Shown: positions 1-12,998, counted from the first letter of the stretch. The stretch: DNA of 54,587 nucleotides from Pseudomonas sp. Choline-02u-1 (GCF_002836515.1 NZ_PJBC01000015.1:1-54587); one strand, 5' to 3'. Numbers and translations: made by a program. The notes: generated by a model from the letters alone, not told the origin.

Positions 1-94
1 TCTGCAACGAATTACTCACACGCCTTTCACCGTCACCTGACGAATTCCCTTCTAGACTTTCCTCATGAGCCGAAAACCGGCGTGGGAGAGTGCA

Positions 95-451
95 ATGTGG
101 CGGTGTGCGGGTGTGCTGGGCGTGTTGCTGGTGCTTGGCGGTTGCCAGACCACCCGTGAAGATCTGATCGCCAAGGGTTACCCACCGGCGTTCGCCGACG
201 GGTTCGATGACGGTTGCGTCAGCGGCCGGCAAGCCGCCGGTTCGATCAGCGGCGAATTTCGCAAGAACGTGCCGCGCTATCTCAAGGATCAGCAATACGC
301 CGATGGCTGGGTCGACGGCTTCCGTCAATGTCAGGCGATGCTGGAAAACAAGAGCCGCGAAGACTATCGCAACGAACATTGGGACGAACGCGAGCGCGCC
401 TGGCAGCAACAAAAGGATCAGGACACCGGGCGGGCCTATCGCTCGCAATAG
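95..451 (+). CDS. Small predicted outer-membrane or periplasmic lipoprotein, function unknown
   Basis: The 118-residue product opens with a short hydrophobic segment ending in LVLGGC, a clear lipobox, so it should be lipidated on Cys17 after signal peptidase II cleavage. The mature part is polar, rich in Asp, Arg and Gln, with two similar short motifs (FADGFDDGC and YADGWVDGFRQC) that look like an internal repeat carrying paired cysteines. I chose the ATG at 95 because GGGAGAG lies just upstream at 84-90; an in-frame ATG at 65 would add ten residues but has no ribosome site and would put a polar stretch before the signal. I do not recognise the family and infer no function beyond envelope location. 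Confidence 0.75.
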   Translation: MWRCAGVLGVLLVLGGCQTTREDLIAKGYPPAFADGFDDGCVSGRQAAGSISGEFRKNVPRYLKDQQYADGWVDGFRQCQAMLENKSREDYRNEHWDERERAWQQQKDQDTGRAYRSQ

Positions 452-520
452 GTCGCTTGCAGACATCCGTTGAAACCAAATGCCGGCGAGCATGGCCCAA
501 ATCCTTTAGAGGAGGACTTC

Positions 521-2442
<1,922 letters not shown>

Positions 2443-2549
2443 TTATGAAATTAAATGGTGCACAGGATATAAAACAGAACCTTTTTGAGCTGTACTTGCA
2501 CCTGAACAGGGATGACATATCCGAGCCATGCACCAATAGTTACATCGCC

Positions 2550-2614
2550 TTCGCGAGCAAGCCCGCTCCCACAGGGAAATGCATTTCAAGTGTGGGCGCG
2601 GGCTTGCTCGCGAA
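2550..2614. repeat. REP pair, type A (inverted)
   Basis: Two inverted copies of the Pseudomonas REP core GCGAGCAAGCCCGCTCCCAC face each other about 17 bases apart, at 2550-2573 and 2591-2614. The second arm has one change (TGTGGGCGCGGG). The pair lies between gdhA and ettA and can fold into a long hairpin. The same core recurs at 29709, 30831 and 40644. Confidence 0.9.
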
Positions 2615-2656
2615 AGGTGCGCGTCGGTCCCCCTGAAAAAACCCGGACAAAAAAAA

Positions 2657-2680
2657 CGGAGCCCGAAGGCTCCGCTTTTT
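2657..2680 (-). terminator. Rho-independent terminator for ettA, possibly bidirectional
   Basis: CGGAGCC-CGAA-GGCTCCG forms a GC-rich stem with a tetraloop at 2657-2674. Eight A residues precede it (T-run on the minus strand), and CTTTTT follows on the plus strand. It lies just beyond the ettA stop at 2697 and would end that minus-strand transcript. Confidence 0.85.
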
Positions 2681-2696
2681 CTGCAACTAACCCGGA

Positions 2697-4388
<1,692 letters not shown>

Positions 4389-4526
4389 TTTTAAAAACAC
4401 CTATAAGTCAGATATTGTCGGGCGTTGCAGTGCTTTTCAGCACGCCATACAGAATGAATAGAGTTTCAGACCGGCTAAATTCGATTCGTTACTATACTTG
4501 AAAAAGTCAAGTTCTGGAGGCGGATC

Positions 4527-4844
4527 GTGGGCCACCCCTGGCTCTGCAATTCAAACCCCACGAGCGCGTGATGGAAAAGCACTCCAGACCTTGTCTACAC
4601 CTACCGAGCCTACAAAAAGGGGCAGCCTGAAGCAAAGAACCATGCTTTTCTGCTGGTATCTCATCGACGCAATGATGGTAGCCCCCTCGCACCCGAGTTG
4701 GCACATGTTCAGCCACATGTGTTGCGCCACGATGCCGTCTTCACGCTCCTCGGGAGCCTGCACGAGGAGTTGGAAACACTTGCTCCCGAGGACAGCACGA
4801 CAGAGGCTCAACAACCTGCATCCAGCCCCCCCACAGTCCGATGA
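4527..4844 (+). pseudogene. Possible decayed small gene with an in-frame stop
   Basis: A GTG at 4527 lies seven bases after GGAGG (4516-4520). It reads VGHPWLCNSNPTSA, meets TGA at 4569-4571, then stays open in the same frame to a TGA at 4842-4844. The second part (about 90 residues, including TYRAYKKGQPEAKNHAF and LLGSLHEELETLAPED) has protein-like composition and codon use, better than the alternative frames. One reading is a former gene of about 105 codons interrupted by a nonsense mutation; another is chance open frame. I do not recognise a family. An overlapping frame with an ATG start (4571) soon terminates. Confidence 0.3.
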
Positions 4845-5491
4845 TGTGCCGGAAATATCTGGCGGCATATCACCGAGCGACAGTCAGCAGCATCAAATAC
4901 CCAGCGAAAGCTGAACTTACAACTTGCGGTGCATTTTCACAGATCGAACAGGGTGATGAGTTCCTGATATGCGCATTAAATGACCGGGCACTCAGCCGAA
5001 AGCGGCGATTTAACTAGCATCCAACAAGCACACTAACTTCTCCACTTCTTTCTCCCGCCTTGATGCATACCCAATAAAACATATCCCCAGCAGTGCGCAA
5101 CGACAATACATACAACCTTATACCCGAGGCATGTTTATTTATTTTTTGAGTAGCCCGTCTGAAGAACTCACACTTCCTTACGATCAAAACATGGCGCACG
5201 TCCGAAACCAGAGTGTAAGTTCGCAAACATCAAAACCGCCACCCCACAGCGAATACAACAACTTCGCACAGTGTTTTTTTTGTATTTGAAAGAGGAGATA
5301 TGATAGTGAACTCGACCACTCTAAATAATTAAGCACTCCGGCAGCCCCGCAGAAACCCTAGTAACAATCAGACAGGCTAGTGGGAATCAAGACTTTCTTT
5401 GCTCAACTTTCCTGCTGCCCTTAATGCCGTAGTGCGCTGCATCAAGTATTGATCCAGCCACCGTCAAGTAACTATTCTAAAGGATAATTCT
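4845..5491. other. Gene-poor, AT-richer upstream region of the Tc locus
   Basis: About 650 bases with no convincing gene on either strand. Base composition is clearly lower in GC than the flanking core genes, as expected at the edge of acquired DNA. A tiny frame (ATG at 5300, ten codons, stop 5330-5332) follows AGGAG at 5293-5297 and could be a leader peptide, but spacing is only two bases. The promoter of the Tc operon should lie here; I could not assign -35 and -10 boxes with confidence. The ribosome site of TcA (TAAAGGA, 5478-5484) ends the region. Confidence 0.5.
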
Positions 5492-8400
5492 ATGAGCCTT
5501 AACACCGTTACGCGAGTAAAGCTGTTGTCTCAGCGCGCGGAACTGGAGACTCTTGTCGAGCACACACAAGACTCCCCAGAAACTTTTCGTCAGCAGTTTT
5601 CGAACGAACTGCTTTCCAGTGAAGCCGATGAACTTTACCAGGCCGCCTGGGATGCGCGAGACACCGCAATAGTGCACGAAAAATGCCTGCTGACTCGATC
5701 GTCGCCATTGCTCCAAAATGCGGTAGCTCTCGGAGTGAAGACCCCACAGGGCGCGTTGCGCGACTACGAAGACCAGTTTGGCAACCGTGCCAGCCGCTAT
5801 ACATCACCCGGTTCGGTGTCTTCGATGTTCTCCCCTGCTGCGTATCTGACCACTCTCTATCGCAACGCTCGCAGGCTGTACCCAGATCAGTCGCCCTATC
5901 ATATTGACTTCCGCCGCCCGGACCTGAAGGAATTGGCGCTGAGCCAGCACAACATGAACAAGGTGGTGCCGGCGCTGTCGTTGTCTAACGAAGTGCTGAT
6001 GGCCCATGCCCGCGAGGCCCTGTCCTTGGATAGTGACAGTGCCGTATTAGATCACTTATCTACCTGGCGCCTGAGCAGCGGAACGCCGTATCACCACGCC
6101 TACTCCCGCCTGCGCCAGTGTCGGACACTCAAGGATGAAAAATTTGAGCAGTTGAACGCCAACCCGCAGGTGGCCGGGCTATTTTCTGGCCCGTCATCGG
6201 TAGGTATGGCGTTTGATATTTCACCCGAGCTGTACGCCATCCTGACGGAGGAAGTGACAGAGGAAAATGCGGAGGCGCTGTACGCGAAAAACTTTGGTGA
6301 CCAGTTGCCAGAGGTAATGTTGGAGCCCGAGAACCTGCGCCGCTTTTATGGCCTGAGCGATGACGAAATTCGGTTGTTTCTCGATACAGCCAGCAGCGAC
6401 TATGTTAACAACCTGCTGGAAGTCAGACTAGGTAACACCTTTTACCGTCTGGAGTGTCAGAGTGTGAGTCCCGACATTAACTTCGCCAGATTGTACCCGC
6501 AGGGAGATGGCAGTTATAAATTGCTGGTAAATAGAAAAAAAACAGGGGGCTCGTCACTCACTTGGCTTGAAGCTCAGGTTAGCGGTAAATCCATAGATGC
6601 GACAACTCGCACCCTCCCTCACTTGCAAGCTGGAGTGACGTACGAAGTAATCATTTCGCCAGATAAATTGGACTTGGGAAGGTTTGCATTTAATCTCCGC
6701 TTCACAAGTACGATCGGCGGCCATTCCGGCTTTATTGATAATGCATGGTACACCATCGATGTTGTATCTCCCGCCACCTATGCATTGAAGTTAAACAAGG
6801 CCGTTCGCCTGTGGCGAGCTACAGGCATTCATCCGCAGGCGCTACAGAATGTTGTCAACAGCGTAAACTCCAACAACATTACCGATGAAACGCTGCAACT
6901 ACTAGTTCAAGTCCAGCGCTGTGTACAGCGTTATGGGATTAAGCCGGACGAAGCACTGAGCCTATGCGGTGGCCGGCTGTCCCTGTCCTCCCATGACGGC
7001 GCGCTCAGCCAATTCGACCAGCTATTTAATAATCCGCCAATCGGTGACACGGCGTTCGCCCCCTCTGGACTTCGGCTGAACCTGTCACCATCTAACACTC
7101 AGAACCTAGTTGAAAAAGCCACGTTGAAGCGAGCGCTGCAGGTCGATGCCGCTGGGCTATTCGTACTGTTGGGCATTTATGACAAGGATAACAGCGATGG
7201 CGTTATCGAATTAAACCTGCAGAATCTGTCCCGGATGTATTCGCTCAGCCGTTGGGCAAAGTTGCATGCGCTGAGTGTTTGCGAGCTGGGGCGGTTGCTG
7301 CAGTTTGCAGGTGCGCCAAGGCTTTTCGAGGCGAACTCAGAGCTCTGGATGTCTTGGTTACAGAGTGTTGACGCCTTGACGAGGTGGCTTAAAGCCCAGC
7401 AGTGGGCTGTGGCTGACCTGGGATTAATGCTCGATACTCCGCTCAATGAAAAGACGCCCGGCATCGTTAGCTTATTTGACGCGCTTAAAGAAGAAGCAAC
7501 GAAAAAACCAGATGCTCTTGCTGAGGAGAAAGTGGCGCTGTTGGCGCCCCACGTCGCCGCTGCGTTTCAACTGCCGTCGGCAGACATCGCGGTTACTTTA
7601 CTGGAGTGGGGGGACGGGCTGAAATCAGGAGGAATGGGGATTGCTGAGGTTTGGGCTGCCCTGAGTTCGAGCGAGCCCGAAATCCCCGAAACGGCCTTCG
7701 CTTTTATCCATGGCCTTCCCCAGTTGGCACTGATTTATCACGCTTCGGGCATCAGCCCACAAGCCTTTGCGCTGTTCGTGGCGACGCCTGAGCGGCTCCA
7801 GGGTGGCAGTGCCGTGGTGCTGCCACGCACCTTGAGCACCTTACAAGGGTTCTGCGGTTTTTCAACCTGGTTAAAAGGCCTGGGCGATGCCGCTACCCCC
7901 GTGCTCACGGCTTTTTTAGCTGACACCTTGGCGCCCGCCAAACTAGTAGATGCACTGAAATCAGACACCACAACGTTGGCGCAGGCTGCCGCGCAAGCGG
8001 TGAAGCATGGACAGGTGAGCAGTGCTACCAAGCTCGGCAACTGGGCAGAGCTGGACGCTGTACGTCAGTGGGTCGCGCTGAGCTCTGCCTTTGGTGTCAC
8101 TCCGGTGAATATCAGCAACTGGATTGAACTGGAATATGCGCCGAATACAAAGGCAACTTGGGCAGAATGGGGCCTCGTCGCCGACGCGTTCGCGGCCGGC
8201 TTGAAGCCAGGCGAGACAGCGAGCGTTGAGCTTGCCCTTTCATCCTCTCTAAGCACCGCCCTGAGTGGGGTTCTGCTGAGTCCGGGTGGAAACCACTACG
8301 TGACACACGGTTCCCGCGAAGATCTCTACCAGTACCTGCTATGCGACAACCTGAATGGTCCGCAGGTGAGTACCTCCAGGATTGCTGAGGCCATTGTGAG

Positions 8401-9919
8401 CTTGCAAACCTTTATCCAGCGCACCTTGAGCTCGCCGGAGGGCGCGGTGGAAAAGTCCGAGCTCACCTCGCAGTTTTTCACAGACTGGGAGCGTTATAAC
8501 CAGCGTTACAGCACTTGGGCCGGGACTGCGAAGCTTCTCTACTATCCGGAAAATTATATTGACCCAACCGTACGCCTGGGTCAGACCGAAATGATGGGGG
8601 AGATGCTACAGACGCTTGGCCAATCCCAACTGAACACCGATACGATTGGGGATGCGTTTCACACTTACTTGAACGGATTTGAGGAAGTCGCCAATCTTCG
8701 AGTTATCAGCGGCTATCACGATAACCTGAACGTTAACGAAGGCAAGAGTTACTTCATCGGCACCAACCAGAGCGAACCAAGAGACTTTTACTGGCGCAGT
8801 GCCGACGAGGGCAGACGCAGCGAGGAAGGGCAACTAGCGGCTAACGCATGGACCGACTGGCGCGAAGTGGGTTGCGCCCCACAACCGTGGGGAGACTGCA
8901 TTCGCCCGGTAATATACAAGTCGCGCCTCTATCTCTGCTGGCTCGAACAACAGGATGTCACTCCGCCGAAAGAAAACGGCGACCCGGGCGAAAGTAAAAA
9001 ATACCGCTACACGGTGAAGATGGCCTACCTGCGTTACGATGGCAACTGGAGTACACCGAACGCCATTGACGTCACAGCACAAATAAACGATTTGGAGTTG
9101 GGAGATGAACGCCCAGGCTTGTACTGCAGTAGTTTCCAGTCGGAGACGACGATGCCCGTACTGCTGTATAAAAAGCAGCCGAGCTATGCCGCCAACCAAC
9201 CGGTGAAAGGACACCTGTTGTATATCTATGAAGACATGAGCTTTGCCCATCAATCTTATTTAACTACGCAGACGTTTGTTGAGTACATGAAGCATGAGTT
9301 GGACACCCCAGCGAAAGTTGTGATGAATAACACTTATGCTCAAGGTTTACAGGTGGATAGCGTACTGCGCGACAGGACGGGCACTAGTCTTACCTTTAAC
9401 GTAACCGGGGAAGCTAGCAATATTGTTGTTGATGGAGGCGCAAGCGGCGATGCGAATGCGACCATTTCTTTGCTTCCTCAGCTTAACGTATCAGTCAATA
9501 TAGTTGAAGATAGATTACGTGCATTGATCTCTGCCGTCCCCGAAATACGGAGCGCACATGAGTTTTACTTTTGTAAAGGCGTTTCACAATACGTGGCCAT
9601 CGGCAGGACCAATGGATTTTTCTATGTTATTGCGAAAGGACATTACGGCAATCTTGGAAGAATGGGTGTCCGCTTTGCCGGATTCAGTAACGCCATCCTA
9701 ATTGATAAGGAGCGAGAGTATCACTATCAAGATTTAAAGATTGGCGTATATAAAGATCCACACCCTCAACTGGATATTCCTCCAGGGAGTCAACATGACT
9801 TTAGCATTCAAGTTTTCGTCTTCGGGGGGGGGGTACAATGTTCTTTTGGTCGACACAACGACAGGCGGAAAATTACCCAACCCTTTACTGCCTATCCCTG
9901 CAGCAAGCGTGAGCATTGA
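5492..9919 (+). CDS. tcdA: Tc toxin A component (TcA/TcdA-like), N-terminal part; frame broken at a G10 tract
   Basis: This 1475-residue frame encodes the first 60% of a TcA subunit, the pentameric injection device of Tc toxins. Near residues 110-160 it has the VRP1-type segment SVSSMFSPAAYLTTLYRNAR followed by DFRRPDLKELALSQ, typical of TcA N-termini. Around residue 1010-1030 NQRYSTWAG and NYIDPTVRLGQTE match the start of TcaB-type chains, so the usual TcaA/TcaB boundary is contained inside this frame. Residues about 305-427 are a beta-rich insertion of lower GC. The frame runs into ten Gs at 9824-9833; after them its last ~28 residues look non-native, while the native TcA sequence continues in the next frame. 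Start: ATG at 5492 after TAAAGGA. An A8 run (6535-6542) also lies within it. Confidence 0.85.
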   Translation: MSLNTVTRVKLLSQRAELETLVEHTQDSPETFRQQFSNELLSSEADELYQAAWDARDTAIVHEKCLLTRSSPLLQNAVALGVKTPQGALRDYEDQFGNRASRYTSPGSVSSMFSPAAYLTTLYRNARRLYPDQSPYHIDFRRPDLKELALSQHNMNKVVPALSLSNEVLMAHAREALSLDSDSAVLDHLSTWRLSSGTPYHHAYSRLRQCRTLKDEKFEQLNANPQVAGLFSGPSSVGMAFDISPELYAILTEEVTEENAEALYAKNFGDQLPEVMLEPENLRRFYGLSDDEIRLFLDTASSDYVNNLLEVRLGNTFYRLECQSVSPDINFARLYPQGDGSYKLLVNRKKTGGSSLTWLEAQVSGKSIDATTRTLPHLQAGVTYEVIISPDKLDLGRFAFNLRFTSTIGGHSGFIDNAWYTIDVVSPATYALKLNKAVRLWRATGIHPQALQNVVNSVNSNNITDETLQLLVQVQRCVQRYGIKPDEALSLCGGRLSLSSHDGALSQFDQLFNNPPIGDTAFAPSGLRLNLSPSNTQNLVEKATLKRALQVDAAGLFVLLGIYDKDNSDGVIELNLQNLSRMYSLSRWAKLHALSVCELGRLLQFAGAPRLFEANSELWMSWLQSVDALTRWLKAQQWAVADLGLMLDTPLNEKTPGIVSLFDALKEEATKKPDALAEEKVALLAPHVAAAFQLPSADIAVTLLEWGDGLKSGGMGIAEVWAALSSSEPEIPETAFAFIHGLPQLALIYHASGISPQAFALFVATPERLQGGSAVVLPRTLSTLQGFCGFSTWLKGLGDAATPVLTAFLADTLAPAKLVDALKSDTTTLAQAAAQAVKHGQVSSATKLGNWAELDAVRQWVALSSAFGVTPVNISNWIELEYAPNTKATWAEWGLVADAFAAGLKPGETASVELALSSSLSTALSGVLLSPGGNHYVTHGSREDLYQYLLCDNLNGPQVSTSRIAEAIVSLQTFIQRTLSSPEGAVEKSELTSQFFTDWERYNQRYSTWAGTAKLLYYPENYIDPTVRLGQTEMMGEMLQTLGQSQLNTDTIGDAFHTYLNGFEEVANLRVISGYHDNLNVNEGKSYFIGTNQSEPRDFYWRSADEGRRSEEGQLAANAWTDWREVGCAPQPWGDCIRPVIYKSRLYLCWLEQQDVTPPKENGDPGESKKYRYTVKMAYLRYDGNWSTPNAIDVTAQINDLELGDERPGLYCSSFQSETTMPVLLYKKQPSYAANQPVKGHLLYIYEDMSFAHQSYLTTQTFVEYMKHELDTPAKVVMNNTYAQGLQVDSVLRDRTGTSLTFNVTGEASNIVVDGGASGDANATISLLPQLNVSVNIVEDRLRALISAVPEIRSAHEFYFCKGVSQYVAIGRTNGFFYVIAKGHYGNLGRMGVRFAGFSNAILIDKEREYHYQDLKIGVYKDPHPQLDIPPGSQHDFSIQVFVFGGGVQCSFGRHNDRRKITQPFTAYPCSKREH

Positions 9920-12900
9920 ATTTTTTGACGGAACGACAAGGACTCCTTTTTTGGCAAGTCAACATGTAGAGACGCTGCCCTCGTTTGACCCCGACAATGA
10001 AATGCACTACTCCTTTAAACCATTAACCAATATCCCGGTGAAGAAAGATTGGGGTGGCCGAAATGAACTGTTGATCGATGTATTTTTCAAAGTGGGCGGC
10101 GTGGATTTCGCCAAATACACTCTGCGCCTGTATCGCTCCGTCATAAATGCACAGAATGTCATCCGCCTGGGAACTACCACTGAAAACGCCCAATACATGG
10201 AAGTTGGGCCTTACCGCACCCGACTGAACACGCTGTTTGCGCGCCAGCTGGTTGAGCGGGCCTCTGCGGGTATCGACACTATTCTCAGTTATGAGACGCA
10301 GAATATTCAGGAACCGAAGTTGGGTCATGGCTTTTACACCACTCTGACCCTGCCCAAATATAATCCTGCCGTGCATGGGAATGAGCCATGGGTAAAAATC
10401 TATTACACCTATTTCTTCACCGCCGCAGATACCTATCCTGTCTGGAGCGGCAACCTCAGCCCTGATGCATTCACTCAGGTAACCTTATTTGTACCCCGCC
10501 CTGCAAATGGCTGGGCGCAAAGCACTAATGCACATTTGCAAGTTTCTTATAAAAATGACACTAACCCCGCGTTGGGTGGACACTCCGTTATGTTCCACTA
10601 TGACGTGACTAATCACTCCGCAACTGCGCGTAGACCTGGAACCGTTGCACTTTCAAAGGACATCGTTGAAAGCGTGACCGTTCAAAATACGGTGCCAATG
10701 GACTTTGGCGGTGCCAATGCACTCTATTTCTGGGAACTGTTCTACTACACCCCGATGATGATGGCCCAGCGCCTTCTGCAGGAGCAGCAATTTACCCTGG
10801 CTGAGCAATGGCTGCGCTATGTCTGGAGCCCGTCTGGTTACGTGGTGCGCGGCAACCAAGAGGATCGTTTTTGGAATGTCCGCCCGTTGCAGGAAGACAC
10901 TGGCTGGAACGACTCCCCGCTCAAAGCGCTGGACCCGGATGCCGTGGCGCAAAACGACCCGATGCACTACAAAGTGGCCACCTTCATGCGCGGCCTGGAC
11001 TTGCTGATTGCCCGCGGCGATACCGCGTACCGAAAATTGGAGCGCGACTCCCTGGCGGAGGCGAAGGTGTGGTACAGCCAGGCACTGAATCTGTTGGGCG
11101 AGCAGTCATACATCGAGGATGATCTCGAATGGACCGAGCCTACTCTGGGGGATGCGAGCTCGGATGCCGCCGCCGCTCGTCACTTGGCCGTGCTGTGTCT
11201 GTTATGCGAGGGCAAAACCCGGGAACTGAAGGCAATGACATCGCCGAAAGTGGCCGGTGCAATCGAATTCCTGCCAGAAGCTAACGAGGTGATGCAGGGG
11301 TACTGGCTGACGCTTCGCCAGCGCATGTTCAACCTTCGACACAACCTGACTCTGGACGGTCAGCCACTACTGCTTCCGCTCTTCGCCAAGCCGGCCGATC
11401 CCAAAGCACTACTGAACGCTGCGGTGGCGGCTGAGAGTGGTGCCGGTGCAGGCCTCGCCCCGGTCGACCTTCCACTGTGGCGCTTTGAGCCGATGCTGGA
11501 CAGCGCGCGTGGGCTGGTGAGCCAACTCATCCAGTTTGGCAACTCCGTACAGAATGTACTTGAACGCAAGGATGCGGAGTCGCTCACCGCCCTCCTGCAA
11601 AATCAGGGGTTCGAGCTGATGGCCAGCAGCATTCGCCTGCAGGAGGGTGTTCAGCAAGAGCTTGAGGCCGAAAAATCAATCCTGTCGCAGGCTTTAGCCA
11701 GCGCCCAGCAACGGCTTACCAGTTACACCCGCCTGTACGATGAAAACATCAACGCTCGCGAGCGTTCCGCTATGGACGCGTTAACAGCATCCCAGTCCAT
11801 CGCAGCAGGAGCTAAAATTGCCCATATGTCAGCCGCGGCAGCTGATCTTGTGCCGAACATTTTTGGCTTTGCTGCCGGGGGCAGTAAGTATGGTGGCGTG
11901 GCCAACGCAGTAGGGATTGGTATCACTTTAGCGGCGGATGCCGCATCGATAGCCGGTACGCGCATTATGCAGGAGGAGGCTTACCGGCGCCGGCGCGAAG
12001 AGTGGGAAATCCAGCGCAACAATGCACAGGGCGAAGTCCTTCAGGTTGAGGCTCAATTGACAGCACTCGATGTGCGTCGTGAGTCCGCGCAGCTGCAAAC
12101 AAACTACTTGAAAACGCAGCAGGGTCAGTTGCGGGCCGGACTGGATTTCCTGCAAAACAAGTTCAGCAACGTAGCACTCTATAGCTGGATGCGCGGCCGA
12201 CTCGCCTCCATTTACTTTCAATTCTACGATTTGGCCGCCTCTCGTTGCCTGATGGCTGAGCGGGCCTGGCAGTGGGCAAGTGGTGAGAGTCGGACCTTTA
12301 TTCGGGGCGGCGGCTGGCAAGGCACTTGGGCGGGGTTGACCTGTGGCGAAGGGCTGATGCTGAACCTGGCGCAACTTGAGGCCGCCTACATGAAGGGCTC
12401 CCGACGGGCGCTGGAAGTCACCCGCACCGTGTCGCTGGCAGAGCTCTACCGCAGTGACAAGTTGGCCGAAGAGGATCGATTCGAGCTGGCCAGCGCCGTA
12501 TCAGCAATGATTGGCGGGGATAAAACCGAAGCGGGCAGTGTCGCAAACGGCATTCGCCTGGAGAACGGTGAACTGATTGCAACAGTGACACTGGCAGACC
12601 TGGAAATAGCTGGAGACTACCCGCAACAGTTGGGAGCTCAGCGGCGCATCAAACAGGTCAGCGTATCGCTCCCGGCACTACTGGGGCCGTACCAGGATAT
12701 TCAGGCGGTGATGAACTACACCGGCGGGCAACAACCGCTGCCGCCAGGTTGTGAGCAAATGGCTATATCCCAAGGGATAAAAGATAGCGGGATGTTCACA
12801 CCTGACTTTAACGACAGTCGCTGGCTGCCGTTTGAGGGGGCAAATGTTGCCGAAGGCAGTCTGGCACTGCGCTTCCCGCAGGCGAAGGGCAAGCAAGAGG

Positions 12901-12959
12901 ATGTGCTGAAAACACTCAGCGACATCATCCTGCACGTCAACTACACCATCCTTCCTTAA
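9795..12959 (+). CDS. tcdA: Tc toxin A component, C-terminal part (pore-forming/translocation channel)
   Basis: This 1054-residue frame holds the rest of TcA. Conserved TcA blocks are WELFYYTPMMMAQRLLQEQ, DPMHYKVATFMRGLDLLIAR, RQRMFNLRHNLTLDGQPL, the long helical stalk (about residues 570-820) with the glycine-rich tip segment LVPNIFGFAAGGSKYGG, and the C-terminal LPALLGPYQDIQAVMNYT, FTPDFNDSRWLPFEG and LSDIILHVNYTILP. It overlaps the upstream TcA frame by 125 bases. It has its own credible start, ATG 9795 after AGGGAG (9784-9789), so the present sequence could yield two polypeptides. With one G fewer in 9824-9833 the two frames join into a single 2488-residue TcA, close to the usual TcdA length, which is the simplest ancestral form. 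Confidence 0.85.
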   Translation: MTLAFKFSSSGGGYNVLLVDTTTGGKLPNPLLPIPAASVSIEFFDGTTRTPFLASQHVETLPSFDPDNEMHYSFKPLTNIPVKKDWGGRNELLIDVFFKVGGVDFAKYTLRLYRSVINAQNVIRLGTTTENAQYMEVGPYRTRLNTLFARQLVERASAGIDTILSYETQNIQEPKLGHGFYTTLTLPKYNPAVHGNEPWVKIYYTYFFTAADTYPVWSGNLSPDAFTQVTLFVPRPANGWAQSTNAHLQVSYKNDTNPALGGHSVMFHYDVTNHSATARRPGTVALSKDIVESVTVQNTVPMDFGGANALYFWELFYYTPMMMAQRLLQEQQFTLAEQWLRYVWSPSGYVVRGNQEDRFWNVRPLQEDTGWNDSPLKALDPDAVAQNDPMHYKVATFMRGLDLLIARGDTAYRKLERDSLAEAKVWYSQALNLLGEQSYIEDDLEWTEPTLGDASSDAAAARHLAVLCLLCEGKTRELKAMTSPKVAGAIEFLPEANEVMQGYWLTLRQRMFNLRHNLTLDGQPLLLPLFAKPADPKALLNAAVAAESGAGAGLAPVDLPLWRFEPMLDSARGLVSQLIQFGNSVQNVLERKDAESLTALLQNQGFELMASSIRLQEGVQQELEAEKSILSQALASAQQRLTSYTRLYDENINARERSAMDALTASQSIAAGAKIAHMSAAAADLVPNIFGFAAGGSKYGGVANAVGIGITLAADAASIAGTRIMQEEAYRRRREEWEIQRNNAQGEVLQVEAQLTALDVRRESAQLQTNYLKTQQGQLRAGLDFLQNKFSNVALYSWMRGRLASIYFQFYDLAASRCLMAERAWQWASGESRTFIRGGGWQGTWAGLTCGEGLMLNLAQLEAAYMKGSRRALEVTRTVSLAELYRSDKLAEEDRFELASAVSAMIGGDKTEAGSVANGIRLENGELIATVTLADLEIAGDYPQQLGAQRRIKQVSVSLPALLGPYQDIQAVMNYTGGQQPLPPGCEQMAISQGIKDSGMFTPDFNDSRWLPFEGANVAEGSLALRFPQAKGKQEDVLKTLSDIILHVNYTILP
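9824..9833 (+). repeat. Homopolymer G10 tract at the TcA frame break
   Basis: Ten consecutive G residues inside the TcA coding region. In the upstream frame the tract begins exactly at a codon boundary (codon 1445). Nine Gs would connect the upstream frame directly to TAC AAT in the downstream frame. Such tracts are slippage-prone in replication, transcription and sequencing. Confidence 0.95.
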
Positions 12960-12973
12960 AACAGCACCTGACT

Positions 12974-12998
12974 GGACTCGCCCTTCAAGGGCGGGTCC
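12974..12998 (+). terminator. Hairpin between TcA and TcB, possible attenuator
   Basis: GGACTCGCCC-TTCAA-GGGCGGGTCC pairs over ten positions with one G-T pair. It sits 15 bases after the TcA stop. The following run is TTTGGAGAGTTTTT, so it is not a canonical U-tract terminator. It could partly uncouple the abundant A subunit from B and C, or protect the TcA message 3' end. Confidence 0.4.

Noticed and set aside
5014..5226. Open frame of 70 codons on the minus strand upstream of TcA
   Set aside because: No ribosome site, no recognisable domain, AT-rich noncoding context and Cys/Arg composition typical of chance frames.
9741..9794. Extension of the second TcA frame upstream to 9741
   Set aside because: It lies wholly inside the first TcA frame, its residues do not look like TcA, and the ATG at 9795 has the better ribosome site.
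5492..12959. Classical two-gene TcaA/TcaB organisation as explanation of the two TcA frames
   Set aside because: The TcaB-type N-terminal motifs (NQRYSTWAG, NYIDPTVRLGQTE) are encoded about 1.2 kb before the break, within the first frame, so the split point does not match.
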